DNA of 64,000 bases from VAXT01 sp963698015 (GTDB lineage: Bacteria > Actinomycetota > Thermoleophilia > Gaiellales > Gaiellaceae), in contig OY969109.1 in the NCBI GenBank assembly GCA_963698015.1, positions 1,302,001 to 1,366,000 on the forward strand, written 5' to 3'. The stretch's first letter is position 1. Every line of letters starts with the position of its first letter. Positions 42,849-51,310 of this stretch are shown piece after piece. The notes under the pieces were generated by a model, which was given only the letters and a program-made list of their open reading frames with translations, made no database searches and had not been told where the DNA came from. The translations under genes and the position numbers were made by a program.

Positions 42849-44234
42849 TTACGCGCGACTAGGCTCAAAACGGAACTTCGCGAGCGTCTTGTCGGCCGGC
42901 ACGCGCGTCGGGTACGTCCGCGTGAAGCACGCGCGGCAGAACTCGTTCTCGGGCCTCATCGTCGCGGCCTGGACGCCCTCGAGCGAGATGTACGCGAGCG
43001 ACGTCGCGCCGATCTGCTCCCGGACCTCCGCGACGGTGCGCGACGAGGCGACGAGCTGCTCCTCGTCGGCGAAGTCGATCCCGTAGAAGCACGGCGAGAC
43101 GATCGGCGGCGACGAGACGCGGACGTGCACCTCCTGGGCGCCCGCGTCGAAGAGGAGCGCGACGATCTGCCGCATCGTGTTGCCGCGCACGATCGAGTCG
43201 TCGACGAGGACGACGCGCTTGCCGGCCACCTCCGAGAGCGGATTGAACTTCAGGCGGATGCCCTGCTCGCGCAGACCCTGGTCGGGCTCGATGAACGTGC
43301 GGCCGACGTAGCGGTTCTTGATCAGGCCCTCGGAGAACGGGATGCCGCTCGCCCGCGAGAAGCCGATCGCCGCAGGGGTGCCCGAGTCGGGAGCGGGCAT
43401 CACGAGGTCCGCTTCGACGGGCGCCTCGGCCGCGAGCCGCTCGCCCATCTTCACGCGCGCCGCGTGCACCTCGATCCCGGCCAGCGTCGAGTCGGGTCGG
43501 GCGAGATAGATGAACTCGAACAGGCAGAGCGCGCCTGCACCGGCCTGCGGGACGGCCTGCGTCGCCGCGACGCCGTTCTCGTCGACGAGGACGAGCTCGC
43601 CGGGTGCCACCTCGCGCTCGTGCGTCGCCCCGACGAGGTCGAGCGCGCACGTCTCCGAGGCGAGCACCGGATCGCCGTCGATCCGGCCCAGGTTGAGCGG
43701 GCGGAAGCCGTGTGGATCGCGGAAGCCGACCAGCTTGCCCTCGGCGAGCGCGACGATCGTGTACGCGCCCTCGAGCCGCCGCATCGCATTCGCGACGGCC
43801 TCGTCGAGCGGGGCGGAGTCGTTGGCGATCAGCGCCGCGATGACCTCGGTGTCGGACGTCGTCGAGAGCGTGACGCCGTCCGCGGCCAGCTCCTCGCGCA
43901 GCTCCTGGGCGTTCGTCAGGTTCCCGTTGTGACCGAGGGTCACGACCCGCGAGCGTCCGTGCTGGACGATCGGCTGCGCGTTCGTCCAGTGCGTCGAGCC
44001 GGTCGTCGAGTAGCGGGTGTGGCCGATCGCGACCTCGCCCTGGAGGCCGCTCAGGTTCTGCTCGTCGAAGACCTGGGCGACGAGGCCCATGTCGCGCAGG
44101 ACGGTCAGGCGGCCGCGGTCCGAGACGGCGATTCCCGCCGACTCCTGGCCCCGGTGCTGAAGCGCGAACAGGCCGAAGAACGTGACGCGCGCGACGTCAC
44201 GCTCGGGGGCGCGAATGCCGAATACACCGCACAT
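42849..44234 (-). CDS. purF: Amidophosphoribosyltransferase
   Basis: 461 aa. Cys2 (MCGVFGI) is the N-terminal glutaminase nucleophile; ALQHRGQESAGIA, GHTRYSTTG and GHNGNLTNA follow. The PRPP site is VVLVDDSIVRGNT. Cysteines in SPCFYGIDFA and CRACFTRTYP fit the Fe-S-containing B. subtilis type. Catalyses the committed step of purine synthesis. Start overlaps the purL stop by one base. Confidence 0.94.
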   Translation of the reverse strand: MCGVFGIRAPERDVARVTFFGLFALQHRGQESAGIAVSDRGRLTVLRDMGLVAQVFDEQNLSGLQGEVAIGHTRYSTTGSTHWTNAQPIVQHGRSRVVTLGHNGNLTNAQELREELAADGVTLSTTSDTEVIAALIANDSAPLDEAVANAMRRLEGAYTIVALAEGKLVGFRDPHGFRPLNLGRIDGDPVLASETCALDLVGATHEREVAPGELVLVDENGVAATQAVPQAGAGALCLFEFIYLARPDSTLAGIEVHAARVKMGERLAAEAPVEADLVMPAPDSGTPAAIGFSRASGIPFSEGLIKNRYVGRTFIEPDQGLREQGIRLKFNPLSEVAGKRVVLVDDSIVRGNTMRQIVALLFDAGAQEVHVRVSSPPIVSPCFYGIDFADEEQLVASSRTVAEVREQIGATSLAYISLEGVQAATMRPENEFCRACFTRTYPTRVPADKTLAKFRFEPSRA

Positions 44235-46375
44235 CAGGGACTCACCTCGTAGGAATGCCGCAGGTCGTCGATCCGGACACCGAGGAGCGTAGCGCCGCCG
44301 ACGGACCCGATGCGGGGGAACGGGAGCTCCTCGCTCGAGGCGAGGATCGCGCGGCCGCCGCCTTCGCCGAAGAGCGTGAGCGCGTCGTCGGCCAGGTCGA
44401 GCCCGGCGCCGACGCCGCCGGCGATCGCGGCCTCGGCCAGAGCGATCGCGAGGCCGCCCTCGGAGACGTCGTGGACGAACGAGCAGCGCGGCGCGATCGT
44501 GTGGAGCGTCCCGATCAACTCGGCCTCTTGCGCGAGGTCGAGCCGAGCTGGGCGACCTGCGAGCTCGCCGTACGCCGCCTGGTACTCGGAGCCGTCGAAC
44601 GAGAGCTCGGGCTCGCCGGCGAGGTAGATCGCGTCGCCCTCACGCCAGGCGCCCGGTACCTGGCGCACATCGGCGACGAGACCGACGCAGCCGACGACCG
44701 GAGTGGGGTGGATCGAGCGGCCGTCCGTGTCGTTGTAGAGCGAGACGTTGCCGGACACGACCGGGATCCCGAGTGCCTCGCAGGCGGCGGACATGCCCTC
44801 GATCGCCTCGGCCAGCTCCCAGGCGATCTCCGGCTTCTCGGGGCTCCCGAAGTTGAGGCAGTCGGTGATCGCAAGCGGCTCCCCGCCTGCGCAGGCGACG
44901 TTGCGCGCCGCTTCGATCACGGCCATCGCTCCGCCTGTGTGCGGGTCGAGCCGGGCGATCCGTCCCGAGCCGTCGAGGCTGACCGCGAGCCCACGGTACG
45001 AGGGGCGCAGGCGCAGAACGGCGGCGTCGAGGCCGGGCCGGCGAACCGTGCGCGAGCCGACGAGCTGGTCGTAGCGGCGGAAGACCCAGGCGCGGCTGCG
45101 GAGGTTGGGCGAGGCGAGCAGCTCGAGCAGGGCGTCCGTCGTCGGCGGTCCTTCCGGAGCCGGGGCGGGCTCGGCCGGAGGTCGCGGCTGCCTGGGCACG
45201 TCGTACCGGGGCGCCTCGTCGGTCAGATGGGCGGCGGGGATCGCTCCGACGAGATCTCCGTCGAAGAAGGCGCGCAGCTCCGCGGTCTCGGTCACCTCGC
45301 CGATCCGCGCATGCGCCAGCTCCCAACGGTCGCAGACCTCCTCGACCGCGGCCAGCTGCTCGGGGCTGACGACCGCAACCATCCGCTCCTGGCTCTCCGA
45401 GATCATGATCTCCCAGGGCTCCATCTCCTCCTCGCGGAGCGGGACGCGGTCAAGGTGGACGTCGATCCCGCCCCCGCCGCGCGCCATCTCGGCCAACGAG
45501 GACGCGAGCCCGGCGGCCCCGCAGTCCTGGAGCGAGACGACGAGGTCGCGCTCGACGAGCTCGAGGCTCGACTCGATCAGCTTCTTGCCGGTGAACGGGT
45601 CGCCGATCTGCACGGAGGGGCGCTTGTCCGCGTTGCGGACGCCGGCCACGGCGGCTGAGCCGCCATGGCCTTCAGTCGCCGTCGCAAGCGACGGCTCAGC
45701 GCCGAGCTCCTGGCTGGCGAGCACGCTCGCGCCGCCGATGCCGTCGCGGCCGGTTGTCGAGCCGTACAGGAGGACGACGTTCCCGGTGCCGCGAGCCTGC
45801 GCCTTGAGCACGCGCTCGGTTGGGAGGAGGCCGACGCACATCGCGTTCACGAGGCAGTTGTCCGCGTACGACGGGTCGAACACCGTCTCGCCGCCGACCG
45901 TCGGCACGCCGACGCAGTTCCCGTAGTGCCCGATTCCGGCCACGGCCCGCTCGAACATCCAACCCGGCTCGCCGAAGCGGAGCCCGTCGAGGAGCGCCAC
46001 CGGCCGCGCGCCCATGGCGATGATGTCGCGCAGGATCCCTCCGATCCCGGTCGCGGCGCCCTGGAACGGCTCGACCGCGGACGGGTGGTTGTGGCTCTCG
46101 ACCTTGAACGCAACGGCCTCGCCGTCACCGAGATCGACGACGCCCGCGTTCTCGCCCGGCCCCTGTAACACGCGCGGCGACTCGGTCGGGAAGCGCTTGA
46201 GGAGGAGCGCCGAGTGCTTGTAGCCGCAGTGCTCGGACCAGAGGAGCGAGAAGACGGCGAGCTCGAAGTGGTTCGGCTCGCGCTCGAGCAGCTCCTGGAT
46301 ACGGTCGAACTCCCCGTCGGTCAGTCCGAGGGCGCGGTGGAGCGGCTGTTCGGCGACCCACGTCAGGTAGTTCAG
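44234..46375 (-). CDS. purL: Phosphoribosylformylglycinamidine synthase, large subunit
   Basis: About 713 aa, small PurL type. Motifs: LLWSEHCGYKHSALLLKRFPT, KVESHNHPSAVEPFQGAATGIGGILRDI, LQDCGAAGLASSLAEMA, VSGNVSLYND, FVHDVSEGGLAIALAE. Works with PurS and PurQ (not seen here) to make FGAM. The N-terminus is odd: there is no ATG/GTG/TTG in frame between the family's usual start and a distant upstream region that overlaps the divergent cyclase. I give the CTG at 46375; CTG at 46366 is the alternative. Confidence 0.9.
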   Translation of the reverse strand: MNYLTWVAEQPLHRALGLTDGEFDRIQELLEREPNHFELAVFSLLWSEHCGYKHSALLLKRFPTESPRVLQGPGENAGVVDLGDGEAVAFKVESHNHPSAVEPFQGAATGIGGILRDIIAMGARPVALLDGLRFGEPGWMFERAVAGIGHYGNCVGVPTVGGETVFDPSYADNCLVNAMCVGLLPTERVLKAQARGTGNVVLLYGSTTGRDGIGGASVLASQELGAEPSLATATEGHGGSAAVAGVRNADKRPSVQIGDPFTGKKLIESSLELVERDLVVSLQDCGAAGLASSLAEMARGGGGIDVHLDRVPLREEEMEPWEIMISESQERMVAVVSPEQLAAVEEVCDRWELAHARIGEVTETAELRAFFDGDLVGAIPAAHLTDEAPRYDVPRQPRPPAEPAPAPEGPPTTDALLELLASPNLRSRAWVFRRYDQLVGSRTVRRPGLDAAVLRLRPSYRGLAVSLDGSGRIARLDPHTGGAMAVIEAARNVACAGGEPLAITDCLNFGSPEKPEIAWELAEAIEGMSAACEALGIPVVSGNVSLYNDTDGRSIHPTPVVGCVGLVADVRQVPGAWREGDAIYLAGEPELSFDGSEYQAAYGELAGRPARLDLAQEAELIGTLHTIAPRCSFVHDVSEGGLAIALAEAAIAGGVGAGLDLADDALTLFGEGGGRAILASSEELPFPRIGSVGGATLLGVRIDDLRHSYEVSP

Positions 46376-46390
46376 TCTAGTGTCCCTCGG
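46374..46390. promoter_or_regulatory. Possible shared -10 region of a bidirectional promoter
   Basis: On the plus strand TAGTGT (46378-46383) sits 6 nt before the GTG at 46390. On the minus strand TAGACT (46379-46374) sits 7 nt before the CTG at 46366. The two TAnnnT hexamers share bases 46378-46379. This fits two leaderless transcripts from one symmetrical site. No -35 is evident on either strand. Confidence 0.4.
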
Positions 46391-47727
46391 TGACGGGCAT
46401 GGCGGTCGAGACTCGCTACGCGAAGACCGGCGACATCCACATCGCCTACCAGGTGTTCGGAGACGGGCCGGTCGACCTCGTGCTCGCGACCGAGTTCTGG
46501 CACTCGATCGAGGTCCAGTGGGACCAGCCCGAGCTCGCCGCGTTCCTCGACCGTCTCGGTTCGTTCTCGCGCGTGATCTCGTTCGACCAGCGTGGAAGCG
46601 GGGTCTCGGATCCGGTCTCACTGCATGAACTGACGTCGCTCGACCTCTGGATGGACGACATCGACGTCGTCATGGACGAGGTCGGATCGGAGAGCGCCGT
46701 CCTGTATGGCATCGGAGGCGGCGGCACGATGAGCATGCTCTACGCGGCGACCCATCCGCAGCGTGTTTCCGGGCTCGTGCTCGTGAACAGCTTCGCGCGC
46801 CTGTCCCGTGCGCCCGACTACCCGTTCGGCCGAGCGCCCGAGCTTGAGGAGCAGGTGTTCGACGTCATGCGGACCGGCTGGGGTCGCGGTGTCTTTCTCG
46901 ACCTGGTCGCTCCCGACCGTGTCGGGGACGAGGAGTTCCGAGCCTGGTGGGCGCGCTATCAGCGCATCGGAGCCAGCCCCGGGACGGTGCTGTCGATGCG
47001 GAAGATGCTGGGGGCAATCGACGTGCGTGACGTGCTGCCGAGCATCCGGGCGCCGACACTCGTCCTCCACCGGGCCGAGACGACGTGGAATCGCGTCGAG
47101 CACGGTCGGTATCTCGCGGAGCACATCCCCGGTGCCAGGCTCGTCGAGGTGCCCGGAGTCGACCATTTCTCGTTCCTGGGCGACCCGGAGCCGATCCTGC
47201 TCGAGACCGAGAGGTTCGTCGCCGGCATCGTCGGCCCGCCCGAGTCGGACCGCCAGCTCTCGACGGTGCTCTTCACCGACATCGTCGGTTCGACGAAGCT
47301 CGCGGCGGAGATCGGCGACCAGCGTTGGCGCGAGCTGCTCGAGGCGCAGCGCGTGATCGTGCGCAAGGAGCTCGGCAGGTTCCACGGCCGCGAGATCGAC
47401 ACGGCGGGTGACGGGTTCTTCGCGGCCTTCGAGGGGCCCGCACGAGCGGTTCGCTGTGCTCGCGTCCTGCGCGACGCGGTGCGACCGCTCGGGATCGAGA
47501 TCCGCGCCGGCCTGCACACGGGGGAGGTCGAGGTCCTGCAGGAGGGCCTGGCCGGCGTCGCCGTGCATATCGGGCAACGCGTCGTCGCGGAGGCCGGGCC
47601 GGGGGAGGTTCTGGTCTCGAGCACGGTCAAGGACCTGACCGCGGGCTCCGGGCTCGAGTTCGAGGATCGCGGGCTGCACGCGCTGAAGGGCGTCCCGGAC
47701 GAGTGGCGCCTGTTCGCAGTTCGTTAG
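46390..47727 (+). CDS. Alpha/beta-hydrolase-like domain fused to class III adenylate/guanylate cyclase
   Basis: 445 aa. Residues 1-275 look like an alpha/beta hydrolase (IAYQVFGDGPVDLVLATEF, SFDQRGSGVSD, HFSFLGDP), but the nucleophile elbow is Y-G-I-G-G-G-G with Gly where Ser should be, so probably a sensor not an enzyme. Residues about 285-440 are a cyclase: TVLFTDIVGSTKLAAEIGD (metal Asp), GDGFFAAFEGPARAVRCA (second Asp), GLHTGEVE. Makes cAMP or cGMP. ATG at 46399 is an alternative start. Confidence 0.88.
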   Translation: MTGMAVETRYAKTGDIHIAYQVFGDGPVDLVLATEFWHSIEVQWDQPELAAFLDRLGSFSRVISFDQRGSGVSDPVSLHELTSLDLWMDDIDVVMDEVGSESAVLYGIGGGGTMSMLYAATHPQRVSGLVLVNSFARLSRAPDYPFGRAPELEEQVFDVMRTGWGRGVFLDLVAPDRVGDEEFRAWWARYQRIGASPGTVLSMRKMLGAIDVRDVLPSIRAPTLVLHRAETTWNRVEHGRYLAEHIPGARLVEVPGVDHFSFLGDPEPILLETERFVAGIVGPPESDRQLSTVLFTDIVGSTKLAAEIGDQRWRELLEAQRVIVRKELGRFHGREIDTAGDGFFAAFEGPARAVRCARVLRDAVRPLGIEIRAGLHTGEVEVLQEGLAGVAVHIGQRVVAEAGPGEVLVSSTVKDLTAGSGLEFEDRGLHALKGVPDEWRLFAVR

Positions 47728-47882
47728 CCGGGACGAGCCGATCGGCGTTTCGGGGTGTCGCGGCCCTGTTCAAGGCGCACCCAGCCTCCTCCCCAAGGCG
47801 ATCGTATTGATGAAAGCCGCGCGTGTCTGTGCCGGTCCTGCGCCAGATCTGTGACTCGGCACTCGATCGATAGCCTGCTTGC

Positions 47883-48785
47883 ATGCGCGGCTACGTCGCC
47901 CTCGTGCTGCTCCTGGCCGCGATCTGGGGAGCGTCGTTCATGTTCATCAAGATCGCGGTCGACGACCTCGCGCCGACGACGACGATGTTCCTCCGGCTCC
48001 TCTTCTCGGCGCTGCCGCTGCTCGCACTGGTCGTCTATCGACTCGGACTGCAGCCGGCCGCGGGGCAACTGCGCTCGATCACGAAGCCGGCGATCATCCT
48101 GGGCGTCATCAACACCGCCCTGCCGTTCACGCTGATCGCCTGGGGCGAGACGAGGATCGACTCGGGCGTGGCCGCGATCGGGAACGCGTCGATGCCGCTC
48201 TTCGTCGTGCTGTTGGCGTTGCGCTTCGTCCCGAGCGAGCGGGCGACCGGCTTTCGGCTCTTCGGGATCCTGCTCGGCCTCGTCGGGGTCGGCGTGCTCG
48301 CAGGCGTCAACCCGCAAGGCGGCTGGAGTGGCGTGCTGGGGACGCTGGCGGTGATCGCCGCTTCGCTCTCCTACGCGGCCGGTTCGCTCTACACGCAGGG
48401 CCTGCTGACGGGCGTGCGAAACGACGTGCTCGCGGCAGCCTCCATCGCCTGGGGTGCGCTCTGGCTCACGCCGTTCGGGCTCGTGCAGGCTCCGTCGGCC
48501 TTTCCGGGCTGGGCGCCCATCGCCGCAGTGCTCGCGCTCGCGCTGCTCGGCACCGTCGCCGGGCAGCTCCTCTACTTCCGCCTGATCTACAGCTACGGGT
48601 CGTCGCGGGCGAGCCTCGTCGTCTACCTGCTGCCGGTCACGGCTCTCTTCTACGGAGCCCTGCTGCTCGGCGAGCCGATCACGGCCTCGGCTGTCGTCGG
48701 TCTCGTGCTGATCCTGACCGGGACGCCGATTGCGTCGGGAGTGCTGCGCCTTCGCCGGCAGCCGGCGGTCGTCCCAGCGCCGTGA
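47883..48785 (+). CDS. EamA/DMT family transporter
   Basis: 300 aa, ten membrane helices in two EamA halves: LVLLLAAIWGASFMFIKIAVDDLAPTTTMFLRLL and LAVIAASLSYAAGSLYTQ...YLLPVTALFYGALLLGEPI. Exports metabolites such as amino acids; substrate unknown. The 155-bp gap upstream holds no gene. The stop overlaps the GNAT start (GTGA). Confidence 0.88.
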   Translation: MRGYVALVLLLAAIWGASFMFIKIAVDDLAPTTTMFLRLLFSALPLLALVVYRLGLQPAAGQLRSITKPAIILGVINTALPFTLIAWGETRIDSGVAAIGNASMPLFVVLLALRFVPSERATGFRLFGILLGLVGVGVLAGVNPQGGWSGVLGTLAVIAASLSYAAGSLYTQGLLTGVRNDVLAAASIAWGALWLTPFGLVQAPSAFPGWAPIAAVLALALLGTVAGQLLYFRLIYSYGSSRASLVVYLLPVTALFYGALLLGEPITASAVVGLVLILTGTPIASGVLRLRRQPAVVPAP

Positions 48786-49324
48786 GCGACATCGTCCAGG
48801 GAGACGGCTTTCGCCTTAGACGCGCGACGGCCGAGGACGTCGACTTCCTCGTTGCGCTCGTCGGCCACGAGGACGTTGAGCCCTTCCTCGCCGCAGTGCG
48901 CGCCCGCGACGCGGACGGCGTGCGGGACGAGATCGAGCGCTCCATCGTCGAGCCGCAGGAGTCGGGCCGGTTCGTGATCGAGGTCGACGAGGACGGAGAG
49001 TGGCGCCCCGCAGGCGCGATGGGCTTCGACCTCGCCAACAAGCGGAGCCGGATCGCGAACCTGGGCGGTCTAGCGATCCACCCGGACTACCGCGGGCGCC
49101 GGCTGTCCGACGACGCGGCGCGGCTCTTCCAGCGCCACCTGCTGCTCGAGCTCGACTTCCACCGCCTCCAGCTCGAGATCTACGGCTTCAATCAGCGGGC
49201 GATCGAACACGCGGAGCGGTCGGGCTTCGTTCGCGAGGGAGTCAGGCGCAAGGCGTACTGGCGCCACGGCGAGTGGGCCGACGGCGTGCTCTTCGGGCTC
49301 GTCCGCGAAGACCTGGACGACTAG
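48782..49324 (+). CDS. GNAT family N-acetyltransferase
   Basis: 180 aa. Begins GFRLRRATAEDVDFL; acetyl-CoA site is GGLAIHPDYRGRRLSDDAARLFQRHLL with the Q/R-x-x-G-x-G/A loop slightly changed; YGFNQRAIEHAERSGFVREG is the closing strand-helix, as in RimJ-type or SpeG-like enzymes. Substrate unknown. Translationally coupled to the EamA gene; ends overlapping the convergent MshEN protein by 4 bp. Confidence 0.86.
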   Translation: MSDIVQGDGFRLRRATAEDVDFLVALVGHEDVEPFLAAVRARDADGVRDEIERSIVEPQESGRFVIEVDEDGEWRPAGAMGFDLANKRSRIANLGGLAIHPDYRGRRLSDDAARLFQRHLLLELDFHRLQLEIYGFNQRAIEHAERSGFVREGVRRKAYWRHGEWADGVLFGLVREDLDD

Positions 49325-50082
49325 GCCGAAGCTCCGCCCCACAGCGTGGGGTCGAAGCCGAACGTCTGCGTGAGACCCCGTCGCGTCGCGGCGGCCGCGG
49401 CGGCGCGGCTGTCGCTGTACGTCCACACCGTCTCGCTGTTCCCGCCGCTCGTGCGCTGGATCTCGAGCCCGTCCGGGTTCGCGTCCTCGATGTGCTCGGC
49501 GGAGAACTCCACGGCCTCGAGGAAGCTGGCGCTCTCGTAGAGCACTTCGTGTGCCTTGTAGTGGGGCTCGTAGGAGATCTCGAACACCTGGTAGACGAAC
49601 TGCTCAGTCACCAACGGTCGTACGACGGTCTCGACGCCCTGGCTCTGATCGAGCACGACCCCGTTCTGCTTCGTGAGCGCGCGCGCAAGGTCGATCCCCG
49701 AGAGAAAGCCTTCCGCGACGAGGATCTCGCCCAGCTTGCGCCGCCCTCGGCTCTCCTGCTGCCGGACCAACGCCTGCTGCAGCTGGTCCTTGGTCAGGAA
49801 CCCTTCCTCGACGAGGAGCTTCCCGAGAGGGCGCCACACCGCCGGAGCCGGCGCGGCGGGCTCGGGCTGCGTCTTCGGAGACTGGATCTCGACGCCGTGC
49901 TGCTCGGTCAGTGCGCGGGCGAGCGAGAACGCGGAGAGTGTGCCGGACTCGACGAGGATCTCGCCGAAGAGCCGGCCGGTCCGCTGCTGCTCGGACAGCG
50001 CCCACTGGAGCTGGTTCTCCGTCAGCAGGCCTTTCGCCACGAGGAGCGCTCCCAGCGGCTGCCAGGAATACGAGGGATTCAT
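49321..50082 (-). CDS. Protein with two GspE-N/MshEN-like domains
   Basis: 253 aa soluble protein. Two repeats near 8-65 and 84-145 read W-x-P-L-G-x-L-L-V-x-x-G-x-L-T-x-x-Q-L-x-x-A-L, then G-E-I-L-V-x-x-G, F-x-x-A-R-A-L. This is the MshEN fold, which in type II secretion ATPases can bind c-di-GMP. The C-terminal 100 residues are a separate domain (VYQVFEISYEPHYKAHEVLYESASF). No ATPase attached. A stand-alone c-di-GMP receiver is a hypothesis, supported by the HD-GYP gene in the window. Confidence 0.75.
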   Translation of the reverse strand: MNPSYSWQPLGALLVAKGLLTENQLQWALSEQQRTGRLFGEILVESGTLSAFSLARALTEQHGVEIQSPKTQPEPAAPAPAVWRPLGKLLVEEGFLTKDQLQQALVRQQESRGRRKLGEILVAEGFLSGIDLARALTKQNGVVLDQSQGVETVVRPLVTEQFVYQVFEISYEPHYKAHEVLYESASFLEAVEFSAEHIEDANPDGLEIQRTSGGNSETVWTYSDSRAAAAAATRRGLTQTFGFDPTLWGGASA

Positions 50083-50138
50083 CTCAGCCCTTATCGGCCG
50101 GAACGAACCGATTCCTGAGGGTCTGCCAGAATCGGCGC

Positions 50139-50516
50139 ATGGAGCTGATCCACACCTGCTACCGGATCACCGATATCGACCGCTCCGTGGCGTTCTACGA
50201 GGCGCTCGGATTCGAGGAGCGTGGCCGGCTGCCGATCGGTGACGAGGCGGTCAACGTCTTCATGGGGCTGCCGGGTGACGCCGACCGGCTCGAGCTCACC
50301 TACAACTTCGGGGTCGACTCGTACGAGATCGGCACGGGTTACGGCCATATCGCGGTCACGGTCGACGATCTCGACACGACCCTCGAGCGCCTCGCCGGCC
50401 AGGGCATCGAGCCCGAGCGGCCGCCGTACTCGGTCCGTGAGGGCGGCTCGCGACTGTGCTTCGTCAGAGATCCCGACGAGTACAGGATCGAGCTGATCGA
50501 GCGCCGCGGAGCGTAG
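50139..50516 (+). CDS. gloA: Lactoylglutathione lyase-like VOC protein
   Basis: 125 aa, one glyoxalase I unit: IHTCYRITDIDRSVAFYEALGFEE, LELTYNFGVDSYEIGTGYGHIAVTVDD and FVRDPDEYRIELIER, with metal ligands His5, Glu56-like, His and a C-terminal Glu in normal positions. Detoxifies methylglyoxal hemithioacetals; in actinobacteria the thiol may be mycothiol. Symbol by similarity only. Confidence 0.85.
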   Translation: MELIHTCYRITDIDRSVAFYEALGFEERGRLPIGDEAVNVFMGLPGDADRLELTYNFGVDSYEIGTGYGHIAVTVDDLDTTLERLAGQGIEPERPPYSVREGGSRLCFVRDPDEYRIELIERRGA

Positions 50517-50523
50517 CTCGGCC

Positions 50524-50868
50524 TTACGCCCGGTCGACGACCTGTCGTTGCCAGGCGGCGCGGACCTCGCGGGCTCGCGACTCGAGGGCGGACAGCAGTT
50601 CGCGCAACTCCTCGACGTGCGCCCGGAACTCGTTCACGCGGCGAAACGCGTCGGTGATCGCGCTGAACGAGGCATGCGGATCAGCGTCGAGCTCTGCGAG
50701 CCGCCGCTCGAGCCGGTCGAGCTCGCCGCTCAGAATGAGCATGCACGCGCGGCCTTCTTCCAGCAGGCTCCGGAGCTCCGCCTCGGTCACCGGCCGCGGC
50801 GGTTCTCGGAGCACGTCGCGCAATCGCTCCCTCAGTACGGCGTCGAGCTCCAGCCAGCGCTCGGCCAT
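50524..50868 (-). CDS. Small coiled-coil protein of unknown function
   Basis: 114 aa, all alpha-helical, E/R/A/L-rich with heptad pattern and no cysteines or membrane segments. ATG at 50868 is 40 bp from the divergent RidA gene start. No family recognised. Confidence 0.6.
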   Translation of the reverse strand: MAERWLELDAVLRERLRDVLREPPRPVTEAELRSLLEEGRACMLILSGELDRLERRLAELDADPHASFSAITDAFRRVNEFRAHVEELRELLSALESRAREVRAAWQRQVVDRA

Positions 50869-50908
50869 GACGGTGTCGGAGGGTAGTCGATCAGCTAGCG
50901 TCGGAGCC

Positions 50909-51310
50909 GTGCGACCCGAGTTCGTCAGCCCGCCGACTCTCTTCGCGGGAGCGCCTTACGAGTATGCGGCGATCGCTCCGCCCGGGTCGCGGCTCGTCTT
51001 CGCCGCCGGCGCCTGTCCCCTGAACGAGGCGGGCGAGGTCGTGGCTCTGGGCGACTACGAGGGGCAGACGCGCGCTTCCGTCGAGAACCTCAGGGTCGCG
51101 CTCGAAGCCGCGGGCTCAGGGCTCGACCAGGTGCTCAAGACCACCGTCTACGTTGCCTCCGCCGATCGGGCGCAGCTGGTGCGTGTCTGGGGAGTCGTCG
51201 AAGAGGCCTTCGCTCCGGCGAGGCCTCCGAGCACGCTCCTCGGCGTCGCGACGCTCGGCTACTCGGGCCAGCTCGTCGAGATCGAAGCGGTCGCGCTGGC
51301 TAGCGCGTGA
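50909..51310 (+). CDS. ridA: RidA family enamine/imine deaminase
   Basis: 133 aa. Family marks: AGAPYEYAAIAPPGSRLVFAAGACPLNEAGEVV, QTRASVENLRVALEAAGSGLDQVLKTTVYVAS, and PPSTLLGVATLGYSGQLVEIEAVA. The conserved arginine of classical RidA (R-V-A-V-x-x-x-x-L-P) is replaced by TLLGVATL, so it may belong to an Rid subgroup. Hydrolyses reactive enamines from PLP enzymes. GTG start. Ends overlapping the Ycf48-like gene by 11 bp. Confidence 0.83.
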   Translation: MRPEFVSPPTLFAGAPYEYAAIAPPGSRLVFAAGACPLNEAGEVVALGDYEGQTRASVENLRVALEAAGSGLDQVLKTTVYVASADRAQLVRVWGVVEEAFAPARPPSTLLGVATLGYSGQLVEIEAVALASA

